NCBI GenBank assembly: GCA_963739175.1
Contig: CAVTZH010000009.1
Span: forward strand, 1,550,001 to 1,614,000
Direction of reading: 5' to 3'
From: VAZQ01 sp963739175
Lineage (GTDB): Bacteria > Pseudomonadota > Alphaproteobacteria > Rhizobiales > Xanthobacteraceae
Length of the DNA: 64,000 nucleotides
A program made the position numbers and the translations under genes. The notes beneath the pieces were generated by a model. The model searched no databases. It worked only from the letters and a program-made list of their open reading frames with translations, and had not been told where the DNA came from. Of the stretch, positions 26,748-36,311 are shown piece after piece (position 1 is the first letter of the stretch; the number at the start of each line of letters is the position of its first letter).

Positions 26748-26963
26748 CGAACCAGTCCCGTCTCTCCGGGGCATGTCCGTCACGGAAAAATCAGCGCGAT
26801 ATTTCCGCGAGTTAGCCGGACGTTGCGAAGTCTCTGAGGCGGAATTTCCTGGAATTTAGGCGCGTTCAACGGATTTCGCACGCCAGTCTCTGGTCGCGAT
26901 TTTTCGATATCCAAATTTTGTTGCTTGAGACTCGGTTCGGAATCGCACTGAGACCTGTTTGGG
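26719..26963 (+). repeat. tRNA-Gln-linked repeat, copy A
   Basis: From the 3' end of tRNA-Gln through about 215 bp of noncoding DNA. Landmarks shared with copies B and C: gcgaaccagtcccgtctct directly after the tRNA, aagtctctgaggcg, agtctctggtcgcgattttt and ttgcttgagactcggttcg. No coding signal. It differs from B and C in lacking their roughly 180-bp left part, because here the full tRNA occupies that place. Confidence 0.85.
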
Positions 26964-26995
26964 TTGGCGCAATACGTCTCTGTAGCGATTTGACG

Positions 26996-27496
26996 TTAGA
27001 GGGCCCTCAAGATTGCGTGTGTGCTCGCACCAAAAAAGGCCACACCGATGCTCATCGTTCCGGCCCAAACAATTGAGGCGATGCAGGCACATCCGAAATT
27101 GCGGCCGAGCGCAATCAATAATTCCGGCGGCGTCGATAGCGTGAATCCCGCTAGTATTACCGTGGCAAGGCCGAGTTGGAAAGCAAGTGCCTTCAATGTG
27201 TACTCCGGCGCGATATGACGTACGACACTCAACGTGTGTCGGATATGATCAGCGGTCAGTTCAATGAGCCGGTCTGTGGTCAAAGCTAAACCCACGGCAA
27301 CGAAAAGATACGTCCATTCGAGAAGTTGAGACACCGAAATTCGCAAAGCCCCGGCTTCAGTCTCTATCGATTGCGTGCTTCGACCCGTTAGGTCAAGAGA
27401 TGGAAGTAGTAGTGCTGCAATAGTAACCACAACCACGGCAACAAGCTGACGGCGCGCTGCAACAATGCCTACTTTGAGTATCCGTAGCTTCGACAA
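26996..27496 (-). CDS. Four-helix membrane protein of unknown function
   Basis: About 166 residues with four hydrophobic stretches: LVAVVVVTIAALLLPSL, LLEWTYLFVAVGLAL, AFQLGLATVILAGFTL and CIASIVWAGTMSIGVAFFG. Not recognised. The TTG at 27496 is preferred because aaggag lies about 9 bp upstream; the frame is open a further 15 codons, into the hyfI-like gene. It is the last gene of the leftward hydrogenase-like operon by position, 25 bp beyond hyfI, so it may be cotranscribed. Base composition is lower in GC than the operon, so it may have a separate origin. Confidence 0.6.
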   Translation of the reverse strand: MSKLRILKVGIVAARRQLVAVVVVTIAALLLPSLDLTGRSTQSIETEAGALRISVSQLLEWTYLFVAVGLALTTDRLIELTADHIRHTLSVVRHIAPEYTLKALAFQLGLATVILAGFTLSTPPELLIALGRNFGCACIASIVWAGTMSIGVAFFGASTHAILRAL

Positions 27497-27521
27497 CGCG
27501 GGCTCCTTTCGGCAGTTTTGC

Positions 27522-28033
27522 TCAGTCTCCCAATAGCGCAATGAGTCCCTTTAGAAGATCATTCGGTGTCGGCGGGCAGCCTCGGATGTGCAGATCGACG
27601 GGCACGACTTGCGACACGCCTCCCACGCAGGCGTAGCTGCCCGCGAAAATCCCGCCATTGAATGCGCAGTCGCCGATCGCCACCACCCATTTCGGGTCCG
27701 GCGTCGCATTGTAGGTGCGCTCCAGCGCTTCGCGCATGTTCTTGGTCACCGGACCGGTGACCATCAGCACGTCGGCATGACGCGGCGACGCGACGAAACG
27801 CAGGCCGAAGCGTTCGAGATCGTAGAACGCGTTGTTGAGCGCGTGGATTTCCAGCTCGCAGCCGTTGCAGGAGCCGGCATCGACTTCGCGGATCGACAGG
27901 CTGCGGCCCAGCCGCCGATGCGCGGCGCGGTCGAGCCTGTTGCGCCAGCTCGGCGAGCGCGGCTTCGTCCGCGGCCGGCGCCGGGTCGGTGACCGGCGTC
28001 CGGATCAGGTTCTTGAACAATATGCTTGCGCAT
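27522..28033 (-). CDS. hyfI: HyfI/NuoB-like Fe-S subunit of the hydrogenase-like complex (frame interrupted)
   Basis: Small electron-transfer subunit homologous to NuoB and HycG. The ATG at 28033 starts MRK, and the rest of the N-terminus (FKNLIRTPVTDPAPAADEAA) is in the frame of a TTG at 28020. The core lies in a further frame: SLSIREVDAGSCNGCELEIH, LNNAFYDLERFGLRFVASPR, VLMVTGPVTKNMREALERTY, VVAIGDCAFNGGIFAG and VDLHIRGCPPTPNDLLKG. The four cysteines of the proximal 4Fe-4S cluster (C-x-x-C, G-D-C, R-G-C-P-P) are all present. Two indels explain the breaks. The complex could therefore still carry electrons. Confidence 0.82.
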
Positions 28034-28044
28034 GACGGCGAACC

Positions 28045-29568
28045 CTAGAGGTCGTGTCCGGAGTAGGAGCAGTTGAACGATTTGTTGCAGAGCGGAAAGT
28101 CGGCGACGATGTTGCCTTCGATGACGGCTTCGAGCAGCGGCCACTGGAACCAGGACGGGTCGCGCAGGTGGCAACGCGCGATCGTGCCGTCGCCGTCGAT
28201 GCGCACCCAGGCCAGCACATCGCCGCGAAAGCCTTCGGTCAGCGCGAGGCCTTCCCGCGTCTCGCCGCGTCCGCGCATCGACATCAGCGCGAATGGCGCC
28301 CGCCGGCAGGCGGGCGATGATCTGGTCGATCAGGGCCATGCTCTGCTCGACCTCGCGGATGCGCACCCATACGCGCGCATTGACGTCGCCTTCGTGAAGC
28401 ACCGGCACGTCGAACGTGAGCTGATCGTAGGGCGGGTAGGGGAACGCGCGCCGGACGTCAAAGGCGCGGCCGGAGGCGCGGCCGACATAGCCGCCGGCGC
28501 CGAACTGCTGCGCCAGCGCGGGCTTCAGGATCCCGGTGGTGACGGTGCGATCCTGCAGCGACGCGGTGTTGTCGTAGATTTCGATCAGCTCCGGAAACCG
28601 TTGCCGCACGTTGTCGAGGAGCCAGCGCAAGCGGTCGATGCCAGCCCTCGGCGAGATCGGCCGCGACGCCGCCCGGCACCACCCGGTCCATCATCAGCCG
28701 GTGGCCGAAGCAAGCCTCCGCCGTGCGCAGGGTGCGCTCGCGCAGGATGCCGCAATGCGCGTGCATGATCGAGAACGAGGCATCGTTGCAGATCGCGCCG
28801 ATGTCGCCGAAATGGTTGGCGAGCCGCTCGAGCTCCGCCATCAGCGCGCGCAGATCGTGCGCCCGCGGCGGCACATCGATGTCGAGCGCCGCTTCGACGG
28901 CGCGGGCGAAGGCCAGCGCATAGGCGACCGTGCTGTCGCCGGAGGTGCGGCCCGCGAGCCGCGCCGCCTTCTCGAGCGAAGCGCCGGTCATCAGCGAGTC
29001 GATGCCTTTGTGCACATAGCCCAGGCGCTGTTCGAGCCGCACCACGGTCTCGCCGTTGGCGGTGAAACGGAAATGGCCGGGCTCGATGATGCCGGCATGC
29101 ACCGGCCCGACCGGGATCTGGTGCAGGCCCTCGCCCTCGGTCGGCAGGAACGGATAGGGCGGCCGCGTCTGTCGGCGCAGCGCTGCGGGCGCCGAGCGGA
29201 TGCTGCACATCCCAGAATCCGAGATCGAGCCACGGCCGCGTGTCCACCGCGCCGCGCGGCTCAAGCCCGTAGAGATCATGGATGGCGCGCTCGAGCCGGA
29301 TGGCGGGCGCATGCAGCGCGCCGACCGACGGAAACTGTGCCGTTGGGGCATTCGAGCGGTGACCACCGCGATGTCGGCAGGCTCCAGTGAGCACGGCCAT
29401 GTGCACGGCGCGCGGCCTCGCCCCAGAGCCCGAGCAGCGTCGCGCGCCCGGCGGCAAGCTCGGACGCGATCGACGCGCCACTGCTCCGTCCGTGACCACG
29501 ACGCGCGGCCAGGGGCGGTGCGCGTCCACCCGCCGGCCCAGAGCAATCGTGTCGCGCACTGTCGCCAT
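28045..29568 (-). CDS. hyfG: HyfG/HycE-like large subunit without Ni-Fe cysteine motifs (several frame breaks)
   Basis: Fusion of NuoC-like and NuoD-like parts, about 507 residues, homologous to the catalytic subunit of group 4 hydrogenases. Readable pieces in order: HRPWPRVVVTDG; FPSVGALHAPAIRLERAIHD; TEGEGLHQIPVGPVHAGI; HFRFTANGETVVRLEQRLGY; KAARLAGRTSGDSTVAYALA; HFGDIGAICNDASFSIMHAH; DNTASLQDRTVTTGILKPAL; GDVNARVWVRIREVEQS; and a C-terminus ending NKSFNCSYSGHDL. Where Ni-Fe enzymes have R-I-C-G-x-C there is G-R-T-S-G-D with no cysteine. At the C-terminus there is C-x5-C and not D-P-C-x-x-C. About seven single-base breaks scramble it, mostly in the first 150 codons. Confidence 0.78.
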
Positions 29569-29573
29569 GAGTT

Positions 29574-31022
29574 CTATCCGAGCAGCTTGGCCACGTTCTG
29601 GAACCACGCCACCACCGCCGGCGGCAGGTAGATGCCGGCGACGAACACCAGCGCAAGATGGGCATACATCGGCAGATAGGAGGCGGTCGCCTCTGCCGCT
29701 CGGACCGCGCGGCTCGCCGAACGCGATGGCGTTGAGCCGCAGGAACAGCGCGCCGAAGCCGACCAGAATTCCGAACACGAGAAGGATCGCGAGCCACGGC
29801 TCGCGCGCGAAGGTCGAGCTGACCAGCAGGAACTCGCTCATGAAGATGCCGAGCGGCGGCAGGCCGGCGATGGCGACGACGCCGAGCACCAGGCCCCAGC
29901 CGAGCACCGGATTGGTGACCGTGAGCCCGCCCATGTCGGCGATCTGCTGCGTGCCCTTGACCTGCGCGATGTGGCCGACCGCGAAGAAGATCGCGGACTT
30001 GGTGAGCGAATGCATGGTCATGTGCAGCAGCCCGGCGAAATTGGCGAGCGGGCCGCCAATCCCGAACGCAAAGGTGATGATGCCCATGTGCTCGATCGAC
30101 GAGTAGGCGAACATGCGTTTGATGTCGCGCCGGCGGTACAGCATGAAGCTCGCGAAGATCAGCGAGATCAGTCCCATCGTCATCATCAGCGGTCCGGCCG
30201 CGAGGGCGTTCGGGTTCGTCGCCAGCAGCAGCTTGAACCGCAGCAGCGCATAGAGCGCGACGTTGAGCAGCAGGCCGGACAGCACCGCCGAGATCGGCGT
30301 CGGGCCTTCGGCATGGGCGTCGGGCAGCCAGGCATGCAGCGGCGCCAGGCCGACCTTCGTGCCGTAGCCGAGCAGCAGGAACACGAACGCGACATTGAGC
30401 AGCGCCGGATCGAAGTCGGCCCCGCGGGCGACCAGGTTGGTCCAAACCATGGCCGGCAGCCCTTCGCCGATCACCGGGCGTGCCGCCATGTAGACCAGGA
30501 TGGTGCCGAACAGCGCGAGCGCGATGCCGACGCTGCCGAGGATGAAATATTTCCACGCCGCCTCCAGCGCCGCGTGGGTGCGGTAGATGCCGACCATCAG
30601 CACGGTGGTCAGCGTCGCCAGCTCGATCGCGACCCACATCAGCCCGATATTGTTGGCGACCAGCGCGAGGTTCATCGCGAACATCAGAGATCTGGAACAT
30701 CGCGTGATAGAAGCGCAGGAACGTCGGCGTCAGCCGGCCGATCTCCAGCTCGTGTCCGATATAGGTCGCGCTGAACACGCTGGTGGTGAAGGCGATGAAG
30801 GTCGTCAGCACGATGAACACGATGTTGAGATCGTCGACGATCAGATAGGGACCGGCCGGCGGCCGCTCGACGAACAGCGACAGCGCCGCGAGGAAGCGTC
30901 AGCAGCGTCGCCAGCACGTTGAGCCGCGCGGTGATCCGGTAGCCGGGCAGCGCCGCGAGCAAGGCCGCGGCGACGGCCGGAATCACCAGCACGGCGATGA
31001 CGGCGTCGAACGGCATCGTCAT
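29574..31022 (-). CDS. hyfF: HyfF/NuoL-M-like antiporter subunit (three frame breaks)
   Basis: Membrane subunit homologous to hydrogenase-4 subunit F and complex I antiporter subunits; expected to have about 14 helices and to pump ions. It starts MTMPFDAVIAVLVIPAVAAA by an ATG overlapping the hyfE stop. Pieces: VERPPAGPYLIVDDLNIVFI; IGHELEIGRLTPTFLRFYHA; LGYGTKVGLAPLHAWLPDAH (with the key lysine); RRDIKRMFAYSSIEHMGIIT; and the C-terminal PPAVVAWFQNVAKLLG, stop at 29574. Breaks near 30897, 30688 and 29700 are each fixed by removing one base. Corrected length is about 481 residues. Confidence 0.85.
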
Positions 31023-31682
31023 GACCGGTCTCCGCGGAATCGGTCGAGCGCCTGCACGTCCACGGTGTCGAAGCGCTCGCGGATGCGGAACAGGAAGATG
31101 CCGATCACGATGAAGGCGATGAGGATCGAGAACGCGATGCTGATCTCGACCACCAGCGGCATGCCCTTGGCGCCGGTCGCCGCCAGCACGAGGCCGTTCT
31201 CGATCGACATGAAGCCGACGACCTGGCTCACCGCGTTGCGCCGCGTCACCATCAAGAGCAGGCCCAGCAGGACGACCGAGAGCGCGAAGGCGAGGTCTTC
31301 GCGCGCCAGCGGATCGGCGTCCGCGGTGACCCGCAGCATCACCACCATGGACAGCGCGACCAGGCCCATGCCGAACAGCATGGTCAGGCCGACGCCGACG
31401 ACCTTCTCGATCTCGCGGTGGATGCCGAGCCGCACGATGATCCGGTGCAGCACGACCGGGATCACGATGGCCTTGAAGATCGAGCGCGATCGCGGCGGTG
31501 ACGTAGAGGTGCGGCGCATCCTGGATGTAGGCCTGCCAGGCGACCGACAGCGCCAGCACCAGCGCGTGCAGCGCGAAGGTGTTGAGCAGCGCGTAGAGCC
31601 GATCCTGATAGAGCTGCATGAAGCTCACGAGCACGAGCCCGCCGGCCAGCATGTGAGCGACATCGAAGGCGAGACCGCGCAT
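31019..31682 (-). CDS. hyfE: HyfE-like membrane subunit (one frame break)
   Basis: Hydrogenase-4 component E, whose C-terminal part resembles NuoK, about 220 residues and almost all hydrophobic. The N-terminal part is MRGLAFDVAHMLAGGLVLVS and LYQDRLYALLNTFALHALVL. After AAIAL at about 31484 one extra base shifts the frame; the rest is FKAIVIPVVLHRIIVRLGIH, VVGFMSIENGLVLAATGAKG and the end ERFDTVDVQALDRFRGDRS. The M-S-I-E-N-G motif with its conserved glutamate matches the NuoK/HyfE family. It starts 1 nt after the hyfC stop and overlaps the hyfF start. Confidence 0.85.
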
Positions 31683-31683
31683 C

Positions 31684-32640
31684 TCAAAGGCTCCGCGAGA
31701 CGAACAGCAGGAGCGTCGCCAGGAGACCGAGCATCAGCGCCGCGCCGAGGAATTCCGGCACGCGGAACACGCGCATCTTGGCGATCGCGGTCTCAAACAA
31801 CGCCAGCAGGAAGCCGCCGACGGCAAGCTTGGCCAGATAGGCGACGACGCCGATGGCGAGCGCCTGCACGCCCGCGCCGGCCGGCGCCATGCCCCAGGGC
31901 ACGAACACGCAGCCGATCAGGGAGACGTAGAGCAGGAGCTTCAGCTCGGACGCGAGGTCGATCAGCGCGAGGTGCCGGCCCGAATATTCCAGCACCATGG
32001 CCTCGTGCACCATGGTCAGCTCCAGATGCGTCGCCGGATTGTCGACCGGAATGCGCGCGTTCTCCGCGATCGCCACCATGATCAGCGCGAACAGCGCGAG
32101 CCCGAGCGAAACGCGCAGGCCGACGTCGCTCGACGCCATGAAGGCGGCGACGGTCGAGAGCTGGGTCGAGCCTGCGATCAGCGCCAGCGTGAACACGGCC
32201 ATCAGCATGGCGGGCTCGGCCAGCGAGGCGATCATCACCTCCCGGCTCGAGCCGATGCCGCCGAAGCTCGTCCCGACGTCGAGACCGGCCAGCGCCAGGA
32301 AGAAGCGCGCGCTGCCGAGCAGCGCGATGATCGCGATCAGGTCCGCCGACCAGCTGAACAGGAGCCCGCTCTGGAACGTCGGCACCAGCGCGGCGGCGAC
32401 CCAGGTGGCGGCGAACACGAGATAGGGGATGACGCGGAACAGCCACGACGCGTTCTCGGCGAGCACGACCTCCTTGCGCAGGAGCCGCGCGAGATCGCGA
32501 TAGGGCTGCAGCAGCGGGGGGCCGCGCCGGCGCAGCAGCCGCGCCTTCACCTTGCGCACGAGGCCGGTCAGCAGCGGCGCCAGCAGCAGCACCACCAGCA
32601 TCTGCGCGCCCTGCACGGCGAGGTCGAGGATCACGGCCAT
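31684..32640 (-). CDS. hyfC: HyfC/NuoH-like membrane anchor subunit
   Basis: 318-residue membrane protein of the complex I subunit 1 family, the ion-channel adaptor between soluble and pump modules. Intact. Marks: KARLLRRRGPPLLQPYRDLA near the N-terminus, then AENARIPVDNPATHLELTMV (conserved carboxylates of the family) and HEAMVLEYSGRHLALIDLAS. About eight helices. The ATG at 32640 overlaps the last 10 bases of hyfB, so translation is coupled. It is the only uninterrupted gene of the operon apart from the regulator. Confidence 0.92.
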   Translation of the reverse strand: MAVILDLAVQGAQMLVVLLLAPLLTGLVRKVKARLLRRRGPPLLQPYRDLARLLRKEVVLAENASWLFRVIPYLVFAATWVAAALVPTFQSGLLFSWSADLIAIIALLGSARFFLALAGLDVGTSFGGIGSSREVMIASLAEPAMLMAVFTLALIAGSTQLSTVAAFMASSDVGLRVSLGLALFALIMVAIAENARIPVDNPATHLELTMVHEAMVLEYSGRHLALIDLASELKLLLYVSLIGCVFVPWGMAPAGAGVQALAIGVVAYLAKLAVGGFLLALFETAIAKMRVFRVPEFLGAALMLGLLATLLLFVSRSL

Positions 32641-34642
32641 ATCGCGAGCACCAGAAGCAGCGTGACCAGCGCGCCAAACACGAGGCTGAGATACTGGCGG
32701 ATGGTCAGGAATTGGAGGTGATTGAGCCGCTCCGAAATTGTCGAGACGCCGGCCGCGACCGGCGCATAGAGCGCCTCCCAGATGAGATCGCGCACGACCA
32801 CGACGAGACGCGCGGGCCGCGTGTCGCCGGGCGCGGGCATCTCGCCGTGCTCGCGGGCGCGGAAGACCATGGTCCCGAACACGCGGCGGATCGGCTGCGC
32901 GAAGCTGTTCGCGGTGTATTGCGTGGCCGGGCTTGCGTCCGGATAGCCGCAATCCCAGGCCGGCGCGCGGCGCAGCTTGTCGGAGGCGAGCCGGTGGATC
33001 GCGAACGCCGCGAGCGAACCGGACAGCAGCATGAACACGAAGACCAGCAGCCCGTTGTAGGAGCTGCGGCTCTCGGCGATCGGCACGATCGACAGCCACT
33101 CCACCCCGCGCTGCACCGGCATGCGCTCGCCCACCAAGGCTTGCGGCCACCGGCGCAAGCGCATCGATGAAAAGGTCCCGGCAGGATGCCGGCGACCAGG
33201 CAGAGCGCCGCGAAGCAGAACATCGCGGCAAGCGAGAAGCGGTCGGTCTCCTGCGCGCGCTCGGCGGCGGGCGTTCGCGGGCGGCCGAGGAACGTCACGC
33301 CGAAGGCTTTGACAAAGCAGGCGGCGGCGAGCGCGGCCGACATCGCCAGCAACGCGCCGACCGCGGGGACGAGGAATTTCAGTCCCCAGGACGGCAGTTG
33401 CGGGCTCAGCAGGATCGCCTGGAACGTCAGCCATTCGGAGACGAAGCCGTTGAGCGGCGGCAATGCGGAAATGGCGGCGCAGCCGACCAGGAACACGAAC
33501 GCCGTCTGCGGCATGCGGTGGATGAGGCCGCCGAGATGCTCCATGTCGCGCTCGCCGGTCGCGGTCAGCACCGCGCCGGCGCCGAAGAACAACAGGCTCT
33601 TGAAGACCATGTGGTTGAACACGTGCAGGAGCCCGGCGGTGAGCGCGAGCGCCGCCGCCGACATCATGCCGAAGGCCTTGAAGGCGAGCGCAAGGCCGAG
33701 CCCGATGAAGATGATCCCGATGTTCTCGACCGTGTGATAGGCGAGCAGGCGCTTGAGATCGTGCTGCATCAGCGCATAGAGCACGCCCATGACGCAGGTG
33801 ACGCCGGCGAGCGCGAGCACCACCATGCTCCACCACCAGACCGGCGGTCCCGAGCAGATCGAGCACGATGCGCACGAAGCCGTAGACCGCGACCTTGGTC
33901 ATCACGCCGCTCATCAGCGCGGAGACGTGACTCGGCGCCGCCGGATGCGCGAGCGGCAGCCAGGCATGCAGCGGCACCAGGCCGGCCTTCGAGCCGGCGC
34001 CGATCAGCGTCAGGATCAGCACCAGCGCGCCGACCGTCGGCGAGAGCTGGCCGTCGCGCATCTGCGCGAAGGCATAGTGCCGTCGGGACCGGCCAGCAGG
34101 CCGAAGGCGAGCAGCAGCGCCAGCGTGCCGAAGCTCGCCATGACGAGATAGACATAGCCGGCGTGCAGGTTCTCCTTCACCCGATGGTGCGCGATCACCA
34201 GCGCCCACGAGGTGAGCGACATGAATTCCCAGGAGATCAGGAAGGTGAAGGCGTCGGCGGCGAGCACGACGAGATTCATGCCGGCCAGGAACAGCGGATA
34301 GAACGGCAGCACGCGCTCCGGCGCATCGTCGTGGCGGCCATAGCCGAGCGCGAACAGGCTGGCGCCGGCGGCGCCGAGATCGACCACCACCAGAAAGAAC
34401 GCGCCGAGCACATCGATGCGGAAATGCGCGCCGAGCCAAGGGATGCCGAGCGGAAGCGTCGTGGTCACGGGCGCCTTGGCGCCAAGCAGATGGTTCGCCG
34501 CAAGCGCGAGCAAGAGCAGAGAGGCGGCAAGGCTTGCGCCGTAGACGATCCGCATCGTCACGGGCGATCGGCCGGCGGCCACCGCGAGCACCGAGATCGC
34601 GAGCTGGGCGGCGATGCAGGACAGCGCCAGGGTCAGCGTCAT
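32631..34642 (-). CDS. hyfB: HyfB/NuoL-like antiporter subunit (about four frame breaks)
   Basis: Large membrane subunit homologous to hydrogenase-4 component B, about 670 residues. Pieces in order: MTLTLALSCIAAQLAISVLA; FRIDVLGAFFLVVVDLGAAG; DAFTFLISWEFMSLTSWALV; GAGSKAGLVPLHAWLPLAHP with the key lysine; HDLKRLLAYHTVENIGIIFI; SALPPLNGFVSEWLTFQAIL; PIAESRSSYNGLLVFVFMLL; and an end at LLLVLAIWP. Frame changes near 34080, 33845, 33165 and 33135 interrupt it; each is explained by one base. The start ATG overlaps the stop of the XRE regulator. Confidence 0.85.
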
Positions 34643-34893
34643 GGCGGCGGTCCCTTGAGGCGGACGCCGCGGCCGCCGCCGGTGCTGGTTGCGTTCTCGG
34701 AAATCAGTTCGATGCCGGCGGCGTCGAGCGCCGCGACCAGCTTCATCAGCGAATCGACATTGCCGCGGATGACGCCGTCACTCGCCTCCATGCGCTGAAT
34801 GGTGGGTAGGGATAGTCCCGACTGCGCGGCAAGATCGCGCTGGTCGATGCCGAGGAGCGCTCGGGCCGCGCGCAATTGTGACGCGGTGATCAT
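34639..34893 (-). CDS. XRE-family regulator, first gene of the hydrogenase-like operon
   Basis: 84-residue DNA-binding protein with an N-terminal helix-turn-helix: MITASQLRAARALLGIDQRD, LAAQSGLSLPTIQRMEASDG. The short C-terminus (LVAALDAAGIELISENA) fits a dimerisation strand. Its stop overlaps the hyfB start (ATGA), so it is made together with the complex and probably controls the operon. A good promoter lies 33-61 bp upstream. The effector is unknown. Confidence 0.88.
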   Translation of the reverse strand: MITASQLRAARALLGIDQRDLAAQSGLSLPTIQRMEASDGVIRGNVDSLMKLVAALDAAGIELISENATSTGGGRGVRLKGPPP

Positions 34894-34925
34894 GTTTCAT
34901 CTGGGGTCTGGAACATCCTTTTTCG

Positions 34926-34954
34926 TTAATAAATCTCAAAGAGTGAGGTTTCAA
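34926..34954 (-). promoter_or_regulatory. Sigma-70-type promoter of the XRE-hyf operon
   Basis: On the minus strand TTGAAA (34954-34949) and TATTAA (34931-34926) are separated by exactly 17 bp. Transcription would start about 25 bp before the regulator ATG at 34893. The surrounding DNA is AT-richer than the operon. The stretch 34955-35130 further upstream shows no gene. Confidence 0.6.
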
Positions 34955-35130
34955 GCATGGATTTTGATAATCCACCTCATCCGTTGCAAACCAACTGCCA
35001 TGACCGACTTGCGTGTCGGGTTCGATATTCTGACTGAGCGTCATCATGCTGACGCGAGCCAACCCATCCTGCACCGATGTCGCGAAGGCCGACACGCAGC
35101 ATGATAGGCCGAAGTGCCGAATTCGCTGCC

Positions 35131-35552
35131 GATATTCGAAAACCTTCGCTAGAGACCGGTTCGTGTCTGACTGGCGGGCGCCAGTGCAGCTGGTGGGTGC
35201 TTCTCAAAATTTCCGCAGCGGACGCGGGAAAAGTCTCTGGTCGCGATGTGTTCCGAAATCAGGCGAAATCCTCCCGACATTTCAAAGGGCATTTTGCAGA
35301 ACAGCATTTCCAGGTTCAAATCCTGGCGCCCCAGCGAACCAGTCCCGTCTCTCTCGGGCATGTCCGTTACACAAAAATCAGCGCGACAATTCCGCGAGTT
35401 AGCGAGGCCTTGCGAAGTCTCTGAAGCAGAAATTCCTGGAATTTGGGCGACCTCCGACGAGTTTCGCGCGCTAGTCTCTGGTCGCGATTTTTCGATATCC
35501 AAATTTTTGTTGCTGAGACTCGGTTCGAACGCACTGAGACCGGTTCGAGGTC
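35131..35552 (+). repeat. tRNA-Gln-linked repeat, copy B (with tRNA 3' fragment)
   Basis: About 420 bp. The left part shares gagaccggtt, gcagcggacgcg and tgttccgaaatcaggcgaa with copy C, and in part with D. In the middle, 35311-35334 repeats the T arm and acceptor 3' strand of tRNA-Gln with one change in the T loop, followed by the same gcgaaccagtcccgtctct as after the real tRNA. The right part matches copy A to about 35550. The tRNA fragment has no 5' half and cannot be a working gene. Confidence 0.85.
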
Positions 35553-35616
35553 GCCAAGATGACGTGTGTAGCCCGAGGTGGCTTGGCGAAGCTCCTTTGC
35601 TCATCCTAAACGGGTT

Positions 35617-35946
35617 TCAGCTTTTCCCCGACCGGAAGCTGCTAGTTGGAGAGGTCGGAAGGCGCTCTGGCTGGCACACGAATTTCACTCCGAGGCGGTC
35701 GTGTGAACGCCAAACCACATGGCATCCGCGCTTGACCGCGCCCTGACCGCCGATCAGCAAGGAAAACTCGTCCGGGATGCCTCGTGTGTCGAAAAATTCA
35801 AGCTGTGCACCCAACTCGGAAATGTCTACGATGAATCCATCCCATTGAATCGCATCGGGTCCGATCACTTTTGCTGAATAGTGGAAGATGCGTCGCGAAC
35901 TCTTTCGGCGACCCTGACCTGAATCTCGAAAGCGCCCTTCAGACAT
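35617..35946 (-). CDS. PilZ domain protein
   Basis: 109-residue predicted cyclic-di-GMP receptor. Marks: the basic start RRKSSRRIFHYSAKVIG and the D-x-S-x-x-G motif in GFIVDISELGAQLEFFDTRG, then WRSHDRLGVKFV. The ATG at 35946 (MSEGRFRDSGQGRRKSS) is preferred over an in-frame start at 36081, because the extra 45 residues overlap the neighbouring gene and look unrelated. It is 200 bp or more from any other operon and close to the GGDEF-EAL gene. Confidence 0.85.
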   Translation of the reverse strand: MSEGRFRDSGQGRRKSSRRIFHYSAKVIGPDAIQWDGFIVDISELGAQLEFFDTRGIPDEFSLLIGGQGAVKRGCHVVWRSHDRLGVKFVCQPERLPTSPTSSFRSGKS

Positions 35947-35972
35947 AGCAACACTGTCCAGAACAAGAGTTC

Positions 35973-36299
35973 TCAGCGGTTTCTGAATAAATCTCGAATT
36001 GCATCGACACGCCCTCCGCCTAAATAACGTGAGGGAGCGGCCTCGATCGAGGTCGGGACTTCTTTCGGCGGATCTCCACACGGGATCTGCTGGCTCGACT
36101 TGATGGCGCCGGTGCTGTTGTCGACCACGAGGCGCTGGCAGGTCGAGCCATGCCGCGCAAGGATCGTGCCCGTCAGATGCTGCTCACTGGCAGCCATCCT
36201 GTCGACAATGATAACGGCGCCGCCCATCGCGAAGGCCAAGATGACGCCGCCACAAATGACGACTTTGAGTAGGCCGTGTTGCCGGGAGCGATCTTCCAT
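35973..36299 (-). CDS. Small single-pass membrane protein
   Basis: About 108 residues: a short basic N-terminus (MEDRSRQHGLLK), one transmembrane helix (VVICGGVILAFAMGGAVIIV) and a periplasmic part with two cysteines (STCQRLVVDN, QIPCGDPPKE) that could form a disulfide. Not recognised by function; small proteins of this layout are common in Bradyrhizobium-like genomes. It lies 26 bp upstream of the PilZ gene on the same strand, so they are likely an operon. Confidence 0.7.
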   Translation of the reverse strand: MEDRSRQHGLLKVVICGGVILAFAMGGAVIIVDRMAASEQHLTGTILARHGSTCQRLVVDNSTGAIKSSQQIPCGDPPKEVPTSIEAAPSRYLGGGRVDAIRDLFRNR

Positions 36300-36311
36300 C
36301 ACCCCACCCAA

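Noticed and set aside
27522..34642. Reading the operon as an active formate hydrogenlyase or hydrogenase 4
   Set aside because: No formate dehydrogenase gene, no maturation genes in the window, and the Ni-Fe cysteine motifs of the large subunit are missing.
34778..35095. 105-residue minus-strand frame upstream of the XRE regulator
   Set aside because: It overlaps the regulator gene and its promoter, and shows no family pattern or ribosome-binding site.
35311..35334. A second tRNA-Gln gene at repeat copy B, and a third at 43443-43466
   Set aside because: Only the T arm and the 3' acceptor strand are present. The D arm, anticodon arm and 5' acceptor strand are absent.
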